Positions 26,072-34,679 of a stretch of 35,103 bases of DNA are shown here, in pieces. The translations under genes and the position numbers were made by a program. Within the stretch, counting starts at the first letter, position 1. Every line of letters begins with the position of its first letter. The notes under the pieces were generated by a model. It was not told the origin of the DNA. It saw only the letters and a program-made list of their open reading frames with translations, and searched no databases. Source of the DNA: Clostridium sp. CAG:678 (lineage in GTDB: Bacteria > Bacillota > Clostridia > Oscillospirales > Acutalibacteraceae). The DNA is taken from assembly GCA_000431535.1 (NCBI GenBank), contig HF991816.1, forward strand, positions 1 to 35,103, read 5' to 3'.

Positions 26072-26653
26072 TCAGTTATTATCATTACGCTTTTCAAGTT
26101 CAGCGTTCAGTATATCATTGATTTCATGAACCGCAGTCTGCAGTTCATCGTTTACAACAACGTAATTGAATTTTGACGCGCCTTCGATCTCTTCTTCAGC
26201 AATCTTAAGGCGTTTTTGTATCACATCATCGCTCTCGGTATTTCTCTTTTTCAGGCGATGTTCCAGCGTATTCATATCCGGCGGCATCAAAAAAATGGAA
26301 ACTGCATCCGGATAATTTTTCATGATTTTTTGCGCGCCTTTACGTTCTATAATCAAAAAACAGATCTTGCCTTTTTTCACAGCAGCAAGCGCCGGAGCGG
26401 CCGGTGTGCCGTAATAGCAGTTATTGTAACTTGCATATTCAAGAAAACTGTCTTCTGCAATCATTTTTTCAAACTCATCCGTTGTTTTAAAAAAGTAATC
26501 CACGCCGTCTATTTCACCGGCTCTGGGCAAGCGGGTCGTTGCGGAAACCGATTCACAGACATCGTTTCTGATCTTAGAAATCTCTCTGAACACCGTATCC
26601 TTTCCGCACCCGCTCGGAGCGGATAATATAACGATCATTCCTTTTTTCTTCAT
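26072..26653 (-). CDS. gmk: Guanylate kinase
   Basis: A 193-residue enzyme making GDP from GMP and ATP, with a known regulatory link to (p)ppGpp. The P-loop is SAPSGCGKDT (11-20), where Asp replaces the usual Gly/Ser before Thr. The GMP-binding block has TTRLPRAGEIDGVDYFF and FLEYASYNNCYYGTP. The ATG overlaps the remA stop as ATGA, and GGGGGAGG lies in the remA end. Confidence 0.97.
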   Translation of the reverse strand: MKKKGMIVILSAPSGCGKDTVFREISKIRNDVCESVSATTRLPRAGEIDGVDYFFKTTDEFEKMIAEDSFLEYASYNNCYYGTPAAPALAAVKKGKICFLIIERKGAQKIMKNYPDAVSIFLMPPDMNTLEHRLKKRNTESDDVIQKRLKIAEEEIEGASKFNYVVVNDELQTAVHEINDILNAELEKRNDNN

Positions 26654-26898
26654 TGATCCTCCCCCTCTGTGCCGAATCTCTGCGCGATCTGCTTTAGATC
26701 AAGATAAGATAAAATAACATGATCCGAATCCGTAATAATGACGCTTAGGGTTTTTCTGCCATGTGTAGCGTCAATCAGCGAACCGCTTGATTTTGCCTCC
26801 TGAATCATCCTTTTGACAGGCGCAGATTCGGGACTTACAACAGAGATCACACGCCCGGCGTTTACCAGGTTGCCGAAACCGATATTAACAAATTCCAT
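26650..26898 (-). CDS. remA: RemA/DUF370 DNA-binding regulator
   Basis: An 82-residue DUF370 protein. In B. subtilis RemA (YlzA) is a DNA-binding activator of matrix and osmoprotection genes that forms ring-like oligomers. The conserved core NIGFGNLVNAGRVISVVSP and the ATHGRKTLSVIITDSDHVI segment are present. The ATG at 26898 fits the family start, although its ribosome binding site (GAAAGTG) is weak. Its place between yicC and gmk is conserved. In this organism the regulated genes are unknown. Confidence 0.93.
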   Translation of the reverse strand: MEFVNIGFGNLVNAGRVISVVSPESAPVKRMIQEAKSSGSLIDATHGRKTLSVIITDSDHVILSYLDLKQIAQRFGTEGEDQ

Positions 26899-26927
26899 AA
26901 TCAAACACACTTTCAAATTACAAATTG

Positions 26928-27806
26928 TTATTCAATATTTTGAATCTGTTCGCGGATCTTTTCAACCTCCGCCTTAATATCTACAACTTTGCGGGCAATC
27001 TCCACATCACTTGCCTTGGAACCAATGGTGTTCGCCTCCCTGTTGATCTCCTGAACCAGAAAATCCATTTTCCTGCCGATCGGCTCCTCGCTTTCCAGAA
27101 AGGTTTGCAACTGGGAGATATGGGAACGCAGGCGAACCGTTTCCTCAGCTACTGCAACCTTATCCGCAAAAATGGCTACTTCCTGAATGATTCTGCTTTC
27201 ATCAAGCGATACATCACCGATCAACTCGTGAACGCGTGCTACCAACTTATCGTTATACTCTTTAACGGTTTCAGGCGAACGTTTTTCAATAAAGGACACG
27301 CAGTCAAGGATATATTCAGCGCGAGACGCAATATCACGGCGCATTTTTTCGCCCTCAATCTCGCGCATTCTGATGAATTTGGAAACCGCTTGATCAGCAA
27401 CCGGCTCAATGAGGGACCATAATTTTTCCTCATCTTCGTCTGCTTTCCTCAAAACGAAAACATCAGGAAATCGGGCAACAGCCGAAGCGCCGTAATCTTC
27501 TTTTAAAGAATAGGTATCAGACAATTCCTTGAGCGCATTTACATAAGCGGAGGCAAGCGTATGATTGACTACCACCTGCGCGTCATCTGTTTTAAGCGCA
27601 TCTATTCCTAAAAAACAATCGACCTTGCCCCTCGAAACACGCGAATTGATATACGATTTCAGTTTTTCTTCCGCAAAACCGTACTGCCTTGGCAAACGGC
27701 AGTTAAAATCAAAATAGCGATGGTTTACGGATTTTATCTCTACGGTAATAAAATACCCTTCCGATTCAGCAGTGGCTCTGCCGAATCCCGTCATAGATCT
27801 AATCAT
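26928..27806 (-). CDS. yicC: YicC/YloC family endoribonuclease
   Basis: A 292-residue protein of the YicC family, with endoribonuclease activity reported for E. coli YicC. It starts MIRSMTGFGRA, the family signature, and has EIKSVNHRYFD, SRGKVDC and the C-terminal block GRKMDFLVQEINREANTIGSKA. The ATG at 27806 has GGGG six bases upstream. Longer in-frame starts run into the promoter. It is the first gene of the long minus-strand run. Confidence 0.93.
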   Translation of the reverse strand: MIRSMTGFGRATAESEGYFITVEIKSVNHRYFDFNCRLPRQYGFAEEKLKSYINSRVSRGKVDCFLGIDALKTDDAQVVVNHTLASAYVNALKELSDTYSLKEDYGASAVARFPDVFVLRKADEDEEKLWSLIEPVADQAVSKFIRMREIEGEKMRRDIASRAEYILDCVSFIEKRSPETVKEYNDKLVARVHELIGDVSLDESRIIQEVAIFADKVAVAEETVRLRSHISQLQTFLESEEPIGRKMDFLVQEINREANTIGSKASDVEIARKVVDIKAEVEKIREQIQNIE

Positions 27807-27858
27807 AAGCATCCCCGAAACATAAATTTTATTATATCTTAGCAAATAATTATAAAAT

Positions 27859-27887
27859 ATTATATAGCCGACATAAGCACTGGTCAA
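27859..27887 (-). promoter_or_regulatory. Sigma-A promoter of the yicC-to-spoVM run
   Basis: On the minus strand TTGACC (27882-27887) and TATAAT (27859-27864) are separated by 17 bases. The -10 box is perfect and the -35 box differs at one base. The yicC start lies 52 bases beyond it. Confidence 0.88.
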
Positions 27888-27938
27888 GCATTTATTCATA
27901 TTTTATTTACATTATTCATTAATTGTTTACATTTTGAT

Positions 27939-27990
27939 TTTTGAAAATAAAAGCAAGGCGAAATGCGGGCTGCATTCAAGCCTTGCTTTT
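27939..27990 (-). terminator. Intrinsic terminator after the WYL regulator
   Basis: On the minus strand AAAAGCAAGGC (27980-27990) pairs perfectly with 27949-27959. A partly paired inner GAATGC/GCATTTC extension caps it, and TTTTATTTTC follows. It begins eight bases after the regulator stop. Confidence 0.85.
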
Positions 27991-27997
27991 ATGTACT

Positions 27998-28984
27998 TCA
28001 TTCATATACTTTTAGGATCTTTTGTGCTTTTTCAAGCACCATATCTGCAAGATACTGCGGCTTTACCACCTTTATCATATCACCGAACTGCATGATCCAG
28101 GAAACAAAACCATCGCTTACGGCTGCTTTTACATCTGTATCAAAATGCCAGATATCCACAGCTGTAAGCGGTATTTTTGAACCAAACCTATCCAGAATCT
28201 GTTCGCGCAGATCAAGATGGCACCTGAGTGTTACCGTTTCTACCGTTCCGCTGAACATATTGAACATCTTTGCGGAATAATCAGCGGGATCAAAAACCTC
28301 ATATTCACTGCATTCCGATACCGGCCTGGCAGGCGCATCCAGAATCATCAGGTTTCTGATTCTGTCCAGCCTTAAATTCATCAGGTTATCATGACTCATT
28401 TTATTGCAGACCAAATAATACCTGTCATCCTTCCAAATCAGCGCATAGGGAGAAACAACAAACGACTTGGTTGTATAACTTTTTATGTTTTCTTTATCGA
28501 TTTTTCTTGTTCTGTATTTAAACCTGACCTGTTTTTGCCCGGCAATGGCGTTATCAAGCAAATCAATAATTGTATAGATTTCTTCATTATCGCATTTATT
28601 GGCGCTTTCTTGATAGACTTGCGAAGAAAGCGATCCTGCCTGATGATCGGAGAGTAGCCCTTTCAGTTTATCCGTAAGGGAAACGGTTTTCTGCGGCGTA
28701 ATAAAACCGGCAGAATTTACGGCATCGATCAGCAGGCGAATTTCCGGTGTGGAAAACTCCCTTGCTTTCAAATAAAATCCTCTTTTGGGCGAAAGCACAG
28801 ACTCAATCTCAAATCCGCACTGATTCAGTGCTTTCACATCGGCATAGATGCTCTTTCGTTCACAAACCACGCCGTCTTTTTTTAGAAGATCAATCAACTG
28901 ATGGGAAGAAAGCGGGTTTTCCTCATCAGAAAATTTTCGCAAATATTTATAGATAAGCAGTGTTTTTAATTTCGTGGACTGCAT
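27998..28984 (-). CDS. WYL-domain transcriptional regulator
   Basis: A 328-residue regulator. The N-terminus (about 1-75) is a winged helix-turn-helix of the HTH_11/DeoR-like kind (LSSHQLIDLLKKDGVVCERKSIYADVKAL). A WYL domain follows at about 135-215 (the segment with PYALIWKDDRYYLVCNK and LRLDRIRNL), and a WCX-like C-terminal extension ends the protein. WYL domains are thought to sense nucleic acids or nucleotides; the ligand here is unknown. The ATG at 28984 has AGAGGAG upstream. It has its own consensus-type promoter and terminator, so it is a single-gene unit. Confidence 0.92.
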   Translation of the reverse strand: MQSTKLKTLLIYKYLRKFSDEENPLSSHQLIDLLKKDGVVCERKSIYADVKALNQCGFEIESVLSPKRGFYLKAREFSTPEIRLLIDAVNSAGFITPQKTVSLTDKLKGLLSDHQAGSLSSQVYQESANKCDNEEIYTIIDLLDNAIAGQKQVRFKYRTRKIDKENIKSYTTKSFVVSPYALIWKDDRYYLVCNKMSHDNLMNLRLDRIRNLMILDAPARPVSECSEYEVFDPADYSAKMFNMFSGTVETVTLRCHLDLREQILDRFGSKIPLTAVDIWHFDTDVKAAVSDGFVSWIMQFGDMIKVVKPQYLADMVLEKAQKILKVYE

Positions 28985-29014
28985 GATTTCACTCCTCTTC
29001 ATTCATACCGGTTC

Positions 29015-29043
29015 ATTATAACACAATCAGGTTATATTTTCAA
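29015..29043 (-). promoter_or_regulatory. Sigma-A promoter of the WYL regulator
   Basis: On the minus strand TTGAAA (29038-29043) and TATAAT (29015-29020) are separated by 17 bases. The -35 box and most of the spacer lie inside the last codons of the penicillin-binding protein gene. Confidence 0.85.
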
Positions 29044-30499
29044 CAATAGTACGAAATATAGGACAGCAATCCGAAGAACCGCTTTTTCCGTCCTCCGTCA
29101 TTACCACAATACAATACTTTGGGTCATCATACGGATACACACCGGCAAACCATGTGTTCAAGACTTCTTTGCCGTCAACATAAATTCCACTTTGCGCTGT
29201 AGACGTCTTGCCGCCGGAAAGATGATTATATTCGGCGGAAGCTCCGGTGCCGTTTGTAACTACAAAACGCATATATTCTCTCAATGTTTTTACGGTTTCT
29301 TCACTGATTACGCGGTTTGACGGATTATAAGGCAGGTCTTCTCTGTTTCCGCTGCTGTTCAGCGTTGCCGAAACCAGCTTTGGCTCCGCATAAAGCCCAT
29401 TTGCGGATAAAGCACACAGCGCTGAGCAAAATTGCAACGGTGTTGCGGTCAGAAGTCCCTGTCCGAAGCCAAGCAGAGCAAGCTGCCCTTTGGATTCTTT
29501 CAGCGTATTCATACTGGGCAAATTCCCATCTGTAACCACATAGCCGGGCATAATTTCCGTATTTCCTCCGAAACCAAGTGCCTCTGCGGTTTTATGAATA
29601 TTTTCCGCGCCGAGTTTCAGCGCAAGCTCTACAAAAAAACAATTGCAGGAATTGGCAAGCGCCGCTCGTATATCCTCTTTACCGTGCGCTTTTTCATGTT
29701 GGCAGGAAAATTCCGTATCGCCCACCCGAACACTGCCTGTGCAGGTAAAATCCAGATCAACGCTGTTTTCAAGTGCGGCAGCAGTAACCACAAGTTTAAA
29801 AACGGAACCAACAGTATAAGGCATAACCGGTCGAAACATATTATCATCCGGCGCAGAATACATTGCCAAAATCTCGGCAGATTCAGCGTCCATCACAACC
29901 ACAGCGCCTTTGCGCATATACTTTGCAGCGTCTTCCACCGCTTTTTGAATTTCACGATTGATCGTTAAAACAACGCCTTGCGCAACTTCGGAATTATATT
30001 CTTCATAAACTTCCCCCTCATCCCCCTCCAGGATTCTTCCGACGGCGTCAATACCAAAATTGATATTCATTTCATAAGCCGTTTCATCATATTGCTTTTG
30101 TATAAACTTTAAAAGCTCTGAAGTATCAGAGCTCTTCACTTCAAAAATTTTAATGTACTGGCAGGATGCGTAATGCTCTACCGACCGAACGACAGGATAA
30201 CCCTGGGACAACTCTTCAACAATCTCCTCGATTTCATTTTGCGAAAACAGCAAATCGAGTTCGGAAAGGCAATTCTCATTGGGTCTGATCACTGCCACAA
30301 GCGAGTCTTTGTTATTATTCATTTTTTGCATATTTCTGTCATAAATTGTTTGTTTTTGTGACGCGATTGTTACCGTATAACTGTTATATCCTGAAGAGAC
30401 CGTATAATTCCCGCTAAGCGCTACAAAACCGACTCTGCCTAACGCGGCAGCAAATAAAACAGAAATGGCAACGGCGACGCTGACAATTCTTTTCCCCAT
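29027..30499 (-). CDS. Class B penicillin-binding protein (FtsI/PbpA-like transpeptidase)
   Basis: A 490-residue membrane-anchored peptidoglycan transpeptidase. One N-terminal helix (about 4-28) is followed by a short dimerisation-like region and the transpeptidase domain, with SVFK (Ser232 to Lys235), SCN (284-286) and GGKTSTAQSG. In the last motif, KTS replaces the usual KTG at 431-433. It resembles the PbpA/FtsI family of Clostridia but lacks PASTA domains and the longer N-terminus of SpoVD. The ATG at 30499 begins MGKRIVS with GGGGG seven bases upstream. The frame runs 51 codons further but crosses the end of the previous gene. A role in elongation, division or sporulation cannot be told. 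Confidence 0.92.
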   Translation of the reverse strand: MGKRIVSVAVAISVLFAAALGRVGFVALSGNYTVSSGYNSYTVTIASQKQTIYDRNMQKMNNNKDSLVAVIRPNENCLSELDLLFSQNEIEEIVEELSQGYPVVRSVEHYASCQYIKIFEVKSSDTSELLKFIQKQYDETAYEMNINFGIDAVGRILEGDEGEVYEEYNSEVAQGVVLTINREIQKAVEDAAKYMRKGAVVVMDAESAEILAMYSAPDDNMFRPVMPYTVGSVFKLVVTAAALENSVDLDFTCTGSVRVGDTEFSCQHEKAHGKEDIRAALANSCNCFFVELALKLGAENIHKTAEALGFGGNTEIMPGYVVTDGNLPSMNTLKESKGQLALLGFGQGLLTATPLQFCSALCALSANGLYAEPKLVSATLNSSGNREDLPYNPSNRVISEETVKTLREYMRFVVTNGTGASAEYNHLSGGKTSTAQSGIYVDGKEVLNTWFAGVYPYDDPKYCIVVMTEDGKSGSSDCCPIFRTIVENIT

Positions 30500-30506
30500 A
30501 TAAAAG

Positions 30507-30530
30507 CCCCCGTGATAGTATTCACGGGGG
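30507..30530 (-). terminator. GC-rich hairpin between the U32 gene and the penicillin-binding protein gene
   Basis: On the minus strand CCCCCGTGA (30522-30530) pairs perfectly with 30507-30515 around a 6-base loop, followed by CTTTTAT and the ATG. It resembles a terminator for the U32 operon, but the U-tract is short. Its 3' arm holds the GGGGG that would be the ribosome binding site of the next gene. Confidence 0.65.
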
Positions 30531-30539
30531 TGTAGTTGT

Positions 30540-31763
30540 TTAATCACTTTTTCTTCTGAAAATCGCGTCCGGCGAAACCGGTTTATTAGCAGTAAAGGAA
30601 TATACTGCCGTCGCTTTATTGGCAACAGAGGTCTTCTCCTGATCTGTTTCACAGAAAAGATCGGAAACTTTAACTAAGTAAGGTTTTGTGAAAGGTTCCA
30701 GAACCTCTAATTCTTCGCCTTCGAAAAAACGATTTCTCTGATCAACCGTAATCCGGTTTTCGTTTCTATTTTTAAATAACGCGCATACTTCCCACGACCG
30801 CACATAACCGCCGTATTCCGTAACCTGCCCTTTTTTTATTGGGCCGAAATAGAAACCGGTTGTATATTCTCTGTGGCTCATGCGGTTCATTTCATCCAAG
30901 ATCCATTTTGACGGCTTAAAATCCTCAGACGGATCTTGCAGATACGCATCAATTGCCGCGCGATAGGCGTGTGTAACGGCAGCGGTATAATATTCGCTTT
31001 TTGCCCTGCCCTCGATCTTGAAAGAATTTATGCCTGCCTGTACAAGCTCCGGTATGTGCTCTATCATACACAGATCACGGGAATTGAAAATATAGGTTCC
31101 GTTTTCTTCCTGGTTCACCGGAAAATATTCTCCGGGGCGTTTTTCTTCTACCAAACTGTATTTCCAGCGGCAAGGCTGTGCGCAGTCACCCCTATTGGCG
31201 TCGCGCCCGGTAAGATAATCAGAAAGAATGCACCTGCCGCTGAAACTCATGCACATTGCGCCATGCACAAACGCTTCAATTTCAAGTTCCGGCGGGCAAT
31301 GATCGCGAATGGTCTTGATTTCATCCAAGGAAAGCTCACGTGCGGTAACGATCCTGCACGCACCCATTTCATAATAAGCGTTTGCGGCGGCATAATTCAC
31401 TATACCTGCCTGTGTGGATACATGTATATCCACAGCCGGCGCATATTTCTTTGCCAGTTGAAGAACACCCATATCCGCAATGATAAAGGCATCCACGCCA
31501 ACATCCTGGGCATGTTTCAGGAACTCCGGCAAATCCGCAATCTCATGATTTCTCGGCAGCGTATTGCAGGTAAGATACAGTTTTTTGCCGCTTTTATGCA
31601 CCAGATCAACAGCATCTTTTAACTGCGTTTCGTCAAAATTAGAGGGATTGGAGCGCATGCCGAATTTTGTGCCGCCAACATAAACGGCATCGGCGCCGAA
31701 TTTAACGGCAAGTTTCAGGCGTTCAAGATCGCCGGCAGGTGAAAGAAGTTCGATTTTTTGCAT
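30540..31763 (-). CDS. Peptidase U32 family protein (TrhP-like)
   Basis: A 407-residue U32 protein. The family includes TrhP, needed for 5-hydroxyuridine at tRNA position 34, and the name peptidase is largely historical. Motifs include ELLSPAGDLERLKLA, DAVYVGG, the family signature around residue 160 (EAFVHGAMCMSFSGRC) with the cysteine-rich RGDCAQPCRWKY, and SFKIEGRAKSEYY. Length and the pairing with mltG match the B. subtilis yrrL-yrrO neighbourhood. AGGTGA precedes the ATG. It is the last gene of the right-hand operon. Confidence 0.9.
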   Translation of the reverse strand: MQKIELLSPAGDLERLKLAVKFGADAVYVGGTKFGMRSNPSNFDETQLKDAVDLVHKSGKKLYLTCNTLPRNHEIADLPEFLKHAQDVGVDAFIIADMGVLQLAKKYAPAVDIHVSTQAGIVNYAAANAYYEMGACRIVTARELSLDEIKTIRDHCPPELEIEAFVHGAMCMSFSGRCILSDYLTGRDANRGDCAQPCRWKYSLVEEKRPGEYFPVNQEENGTYIFNSRDLCMIEHIPELVQAGINSFKIEGRAKSEYYTAAVTHAYRAAIDAYLQDPSEDFKPSKWILDEMNRMSHREYTTGFYFGPIKKGQVTEYGGYVRSWEVCALFKNRNENRITVDQRNRFFEGEELEVLEPFTKPYLVKVSDLFCETDQEKTSVANKATAVYSFTANKPVSPDAIFRRKSD

Positions 31764-31775
31764 AGTTTCACCTGC

Positions 31776-33041
31776 TTAATAACTCAAATACGGCGCATAT
31801 CTCTGAATCAGCGTTCTAAATTCAGAATATGTTTCAGCTGTATAAAGATTGCCGTCCATATCGTGGAAGAAGAAGTAATCATCCGTATCGGCAGGATTCA
31901 AAACCGCCTCAATTGCCGCAAGACCCGGATTGCAGATTGGACCCTCCGGCAGACCCACAACAGTGGAATCTGAATTTGTATTATAATATTGCAGATAATA
32001 ATCCGCCGTGTGCGCGGAAGTGGAAGAAAGCGCCGGAGCTACTTTATTGTTGATATAATCCGTAGTAGACTGGCAGCCGAGAGACGGATAGTTTGTAGTA
32101 TCCGCAAGCCTGTTTTCAATAACAGACGCAATCGTCTTCATTTGATCCTCAGAACCTGCCTCTGCCTGAACAATAGAAGCAATCGTGATCACATCATGCA
32201 TGGAATAACCCATTTGCTGCGCTTTTGTTCTGAGTTCTTCTGTAATCACTTCTTCGCCGTGATTCAAAAATGTTTCAATCACGCTGGATGCACTTTGGCC
32301 GATATAAAAGTCATAAGTGTCCGGAAAAAGATATCCCTCCAGCCGGTAAGGTGCGGTTTCCTTAGACTGAAGATCGGAAACAAGAGAATACGTGAAATCC
32401 GTGGATTCAATAACAGACAGAAGAGAAGCTCTGTCGCACACTTCATTTTCAACAAGCAGATCAACAATCTCCGGAACCGTTGAACCTTCCGGAAACATGA
32501 TTCTAACCGTTTCCGTCGTATCCGCCTCGCCCATCATGTTTATGAGCATACCTTCAAGACCCATCTGGCCGTTAAGATAATATACACCCGCTTTAAACGG
32601 GCCGGTAACATCGTAGTCGCCAACAACAACAGACGCAAGTTTAATATAGAATTTGCAGAAGTTTTTACAGGTAATGAGATCATAATCCGCAAGAAGATCA
32701 ATAGCGTCAGACGGCGATTCAATATCCTGCGCATAATTCACGGTAACAGAAGATTTAGATTTCGTCATTCCGAAAATATCATTGATGCAGAAAATAGCAT
32801 AAACGGAAATGATCATGGAAACAACGATTACTATAATAAAGAACCAGTAAGTAGACGCTACGCCGCCTTTTTTACCCTTGCCCTTTTTGCTTTTCTTGCC
32901 GGATGCGGCTTTGGACGGCTTTTTGCCGGTCTTGATGCCGGAATAATCCTGATTGGTAAAATAAACGTCTTTTTCCTCATCTCTGGTATCGGTTTCAGAA
33001 AGATTTATACCGGTTTCATCCAGTTTGAAATCATCCGCCAT
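31776..33041 (-). CDS. mltG: Endolytic murein transglycosylase MltG
   Basis: A 421-residue YceG-family enzyme that cuts nascent glycan strands at the membrane. A cytosolic tail of about 62 residues, ending in a lysine/glycine-rich run, precedes a single transmembrane helix (about 65-88). Outside are a LysM-like subdomain and the catalytic domain with ASIVQAEAGSE, where the second acidic position of the usual E-K-E motif (the catalytic Glu) is kept and the first is Gln. SVIENRL and GLPEGPICNPGLAAIEA complete the signature. GAGGAGG precedes the ATG. Confidence 0.95.
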   Translation of the reverse strand: MADDFKLDETGINLSETDTRDEEKDVYFTNQDYSGIKTGKKPSKAASGKKSKKGKGKKGGVASTYWFFIIVIVVSMIISVYAIFCINDIFGMTKSKSSVTVNYAQDIESPSDAIDLLADYDLITCKNFCKFYIKLASVVVGDYDVTGPFKAGVYYLNGQMGLEGMLINMMGEADTTETVRIMFPEGSTVPEIVDLLVENEVCDRASLLSVIESTDFTYSLVSDLQSKETAPYRLEGYLFPDTYDFYIGQSASSVIETFLNHGEEVITEELRTKAQQMGYSMHDVITIASIVQAEAGSEDQMKTIASVIENRLADTTNYPSLGCQSTTDYINNKVAPALSSTSAHTADYYLQYYNTNSDSTVVGLPEGPICNPGLAAIEAVLNPADTDDYFFFHDMDGNLYTAETYSEFRTLIQRYAPYLSY

Positions 33042-33053
33042 AAAATGCCTCCT

Positions 33054-33605
33054 CTACGTGTTGATTATCTTAAGATCTGTAACTATGTAATTCACCGGCC
33101 GATCATATTCATCTGCCGGAATCGACTCGCTTATTAATTCATTATAACACAATCCCGCGCTTTTAATTGTAAATTTTTCTAAAAATCTGTCATAATAGCC
33201 CTTGCCGTAGCCAAGCCGGTAGCCCTTTTTATCAAAAGTCAGCCCCGGCACCACGCATAACGCATTCATAAATTCAAAAACGGGTTCACATTTTTTTATA
33301 TCCGGCTCTTTAATACCGAAAGTGCCTATTACAAGATCGGAAACATCCTTGATCAAGTAAAAATTCATATTGCCGTTTTTATCCTCGCACCGCGGTAAAA
33401 GCAGCTTTTTACCATCTTCCATTGCGCAACGGATAATATCAAAAGTATCAGGTTCACTGCCCATACTGCTGTAGCAAAGGATCTGCTCTGCGTTTTTATA
33501 CAGTGCACTGCTCAAAAAATGCGCACAGATCAAGCGGTCTTTTTCTGCTTTATGAGCGATGTTTGCTCTTTTTGCCTTAAACTGCCTACGAAGATCATTT
33601 TTCAT
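33054..33605 (-). CDS. 5-formyltetrahydrofolate cyclo-ligase
   Basis: A 183-residue enzyme converting 5-formyl-THF to 5,10-methenyl-THF with ATP, recycling a folate storage form. The N-terminal KNDLRRQFKAKR nucleotide-binding stretch and the hallmark GYRLGYGKGYYDRFL are present, and VVPGLTFD precedes the latter. The ATG at 33605 overlaps the upstream stop as ATGA, a better start than the GTG two codons earlier. It is co-transcribed with the DJ-1 gene and mltG. Confidence 0.95.
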   Translation of the reverse strand: MKNDLRRQFKAKRANIAHKAEKDRLICAHFLSSALYKNAEQILCYSSMGSEPDTFDIIRCAMEDGKKLLLPRCEDKNGNMNFYLIKDVSDLVIGTFGIKEPDIKKCEPVFEFMNALCVVPGLTFDKKGYRLGYGKGYYDRFLEKFTIKSAGLCYNELISESIPADEYDRPVNYIVTDLKIINT

Positions 33606-34141
33606 TTGCACTGAATGGATGCCCTGACTCTTTCCGCTTCTGCCTTGCCTTTTAGTGCGGCAACGATCTCGAGCCCGAAGTCAACAGAAACGCCTGCGCC
33701 TTTTGCAGTAATAATATTGCCGTCTTTTATAACATGTTCACAGGAAAGGTCAGCGCCCTCAAGATAGGATTCAAATCCGGGATAAACAATTGCTTTTTTT
33801 CCTTTTAAAATACCCAGTTTTCCCAAAAGCGAGGGACCGGCGCAGATCGCGCACACCAATTTACCGTCTTTTGCTGCTTTCACAAGGGTGTTTTTCACAA
33901 AATCGCTGTTTTCCAAATTTGTTACACCTGGCAGTCCTCCGGGAATCACAACTGCGTCCGCAGAATCCAAATCCACCTCATCCGAAAGTATATCTGCAGT
34001 TACTTTAACTTTGCATGAAGACTCAACAACCGAGCCGGTAATACCTACGGTTTTTACCTCAATGCCCGCTCTTCTCATCATATCAACCGGGGAAAGCGCC
34101 TCAATAATCTCAAACCCGTCTGCTAAAAATAAATAAACCAT
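33602..34141 (-). CDS. DJ-1/PfpI family protein (YajL-like)
   Basis: A 179-residue DJ-1 superfamily protein. The nucleophile elbow is AICAGP (Cys100), and Glu14 in EIIEAL is at the position of the conserved acid. VVIPGGLPG is also typical. Family members are reported as chaperones, glyoxalases or deglycases, and no single activity can be assigned. AAAGGAG precedes the ATG. It is in the operon with the folate gene. Confidence 0.92.
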   Translation of the reverse strand: MVYLFLADGFEIIEALSPVDMMRRAGIEVKTVGITGSVVESSCKVKVTADILSDEVDLDSADAVVIPGGLPGVTNLENSDFVKNTLVKAAKDGKLVCAICAGPSLLGKLGILKGKKAIVYPGFESYLEGADLSCEHVIKDGNIITAKGAGVSVDFGLEIVAALKGKAEAERVRASIQCK

Positions 34142-34157
34142 AAAAAAGCTCCTTTAA

Positions 34158-34679
34158 TCATTTTAATTCAAAAAGACCGGTTCCTCCGCTCGGAAAGTTA
34201 CGGCGTGAATAGATCATACCAACCGGAAATTCATATTCGCTGCCTTCATACAAATAGGCAAGAATATCTTTTTTCTGCGAAAAAACAATATGTTCTGCAT
34301 ATTTTCTGTCTGAATATAACTTCTTTTGAAAACCAAAACGCGCATAGAAGTCAAACAAAGAATCGTTAGCGGGGATCAACCAAAGAAAAACATGATCCGT
34401 ATTCTTTGCTTCTTCTATCAGTCTTGAAACACAGCCGCGCCCTCTGTAAGCCTTGTCAGTGCAGACGGCATAGAGATACGCCCCAATCTGATTGCAGTAT
34501 GAACATTCCACAAGAAACAGCATGGAAACCAAAACGCCGTCAGAGAAATATCCAAGGCAGGATTTATGTTTACAGTTGTCAAGGAAAAAATCTATATCCT
34601 CTTTGCTGTCTCCAAACACGCGGGACCAAAGCGGCAGGATCTGATCGCGATCTTCAGTAAACGCAATTTGATCAGCCAT
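34158..34679 (-). CDS. GNAT family N-acetyltransferase
   Basis: A 173-residue acetyltransferase with the acetyl-CoA motif A YAVCTDKAYRGRGCVSRL (RGRG for the pyrophosphate) and a C-terminal DFYARFGF segment. The substrate is unknown. The start ATG at 34679 lies inside the end of the upstream gene (8-base overlap). The ribosome binding site is poor (GGCGGTG), so expression probably depends on coupling. A longer frame upstream is the shadow of that gene. Confidence 0.85.
   Translation of the reverse strand: MADQIAFTEDRDQILPLWSRVFGDSKEDIDFFLDNCKHKSCLGYFSDGVLVSMLFLVECSYCNQIGAYLYAVCTDKAYRGRGCVSRLIEEAKNTDHVFLWLIPANDSLFDFYARFGFQKKLYSDRKYAEHIVFSQKKDILAYLYEGSEYEFPVGMIYSRRNFPSGGTGLFELK

Noticed and set aside
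30500-30652. Extension of the penicillin-binding protein frame by 51 codons
   Set aside because: It would overlap the end of the U32 gene and pass through the hairpin, and would bury the natural N-terminal membrane helix.
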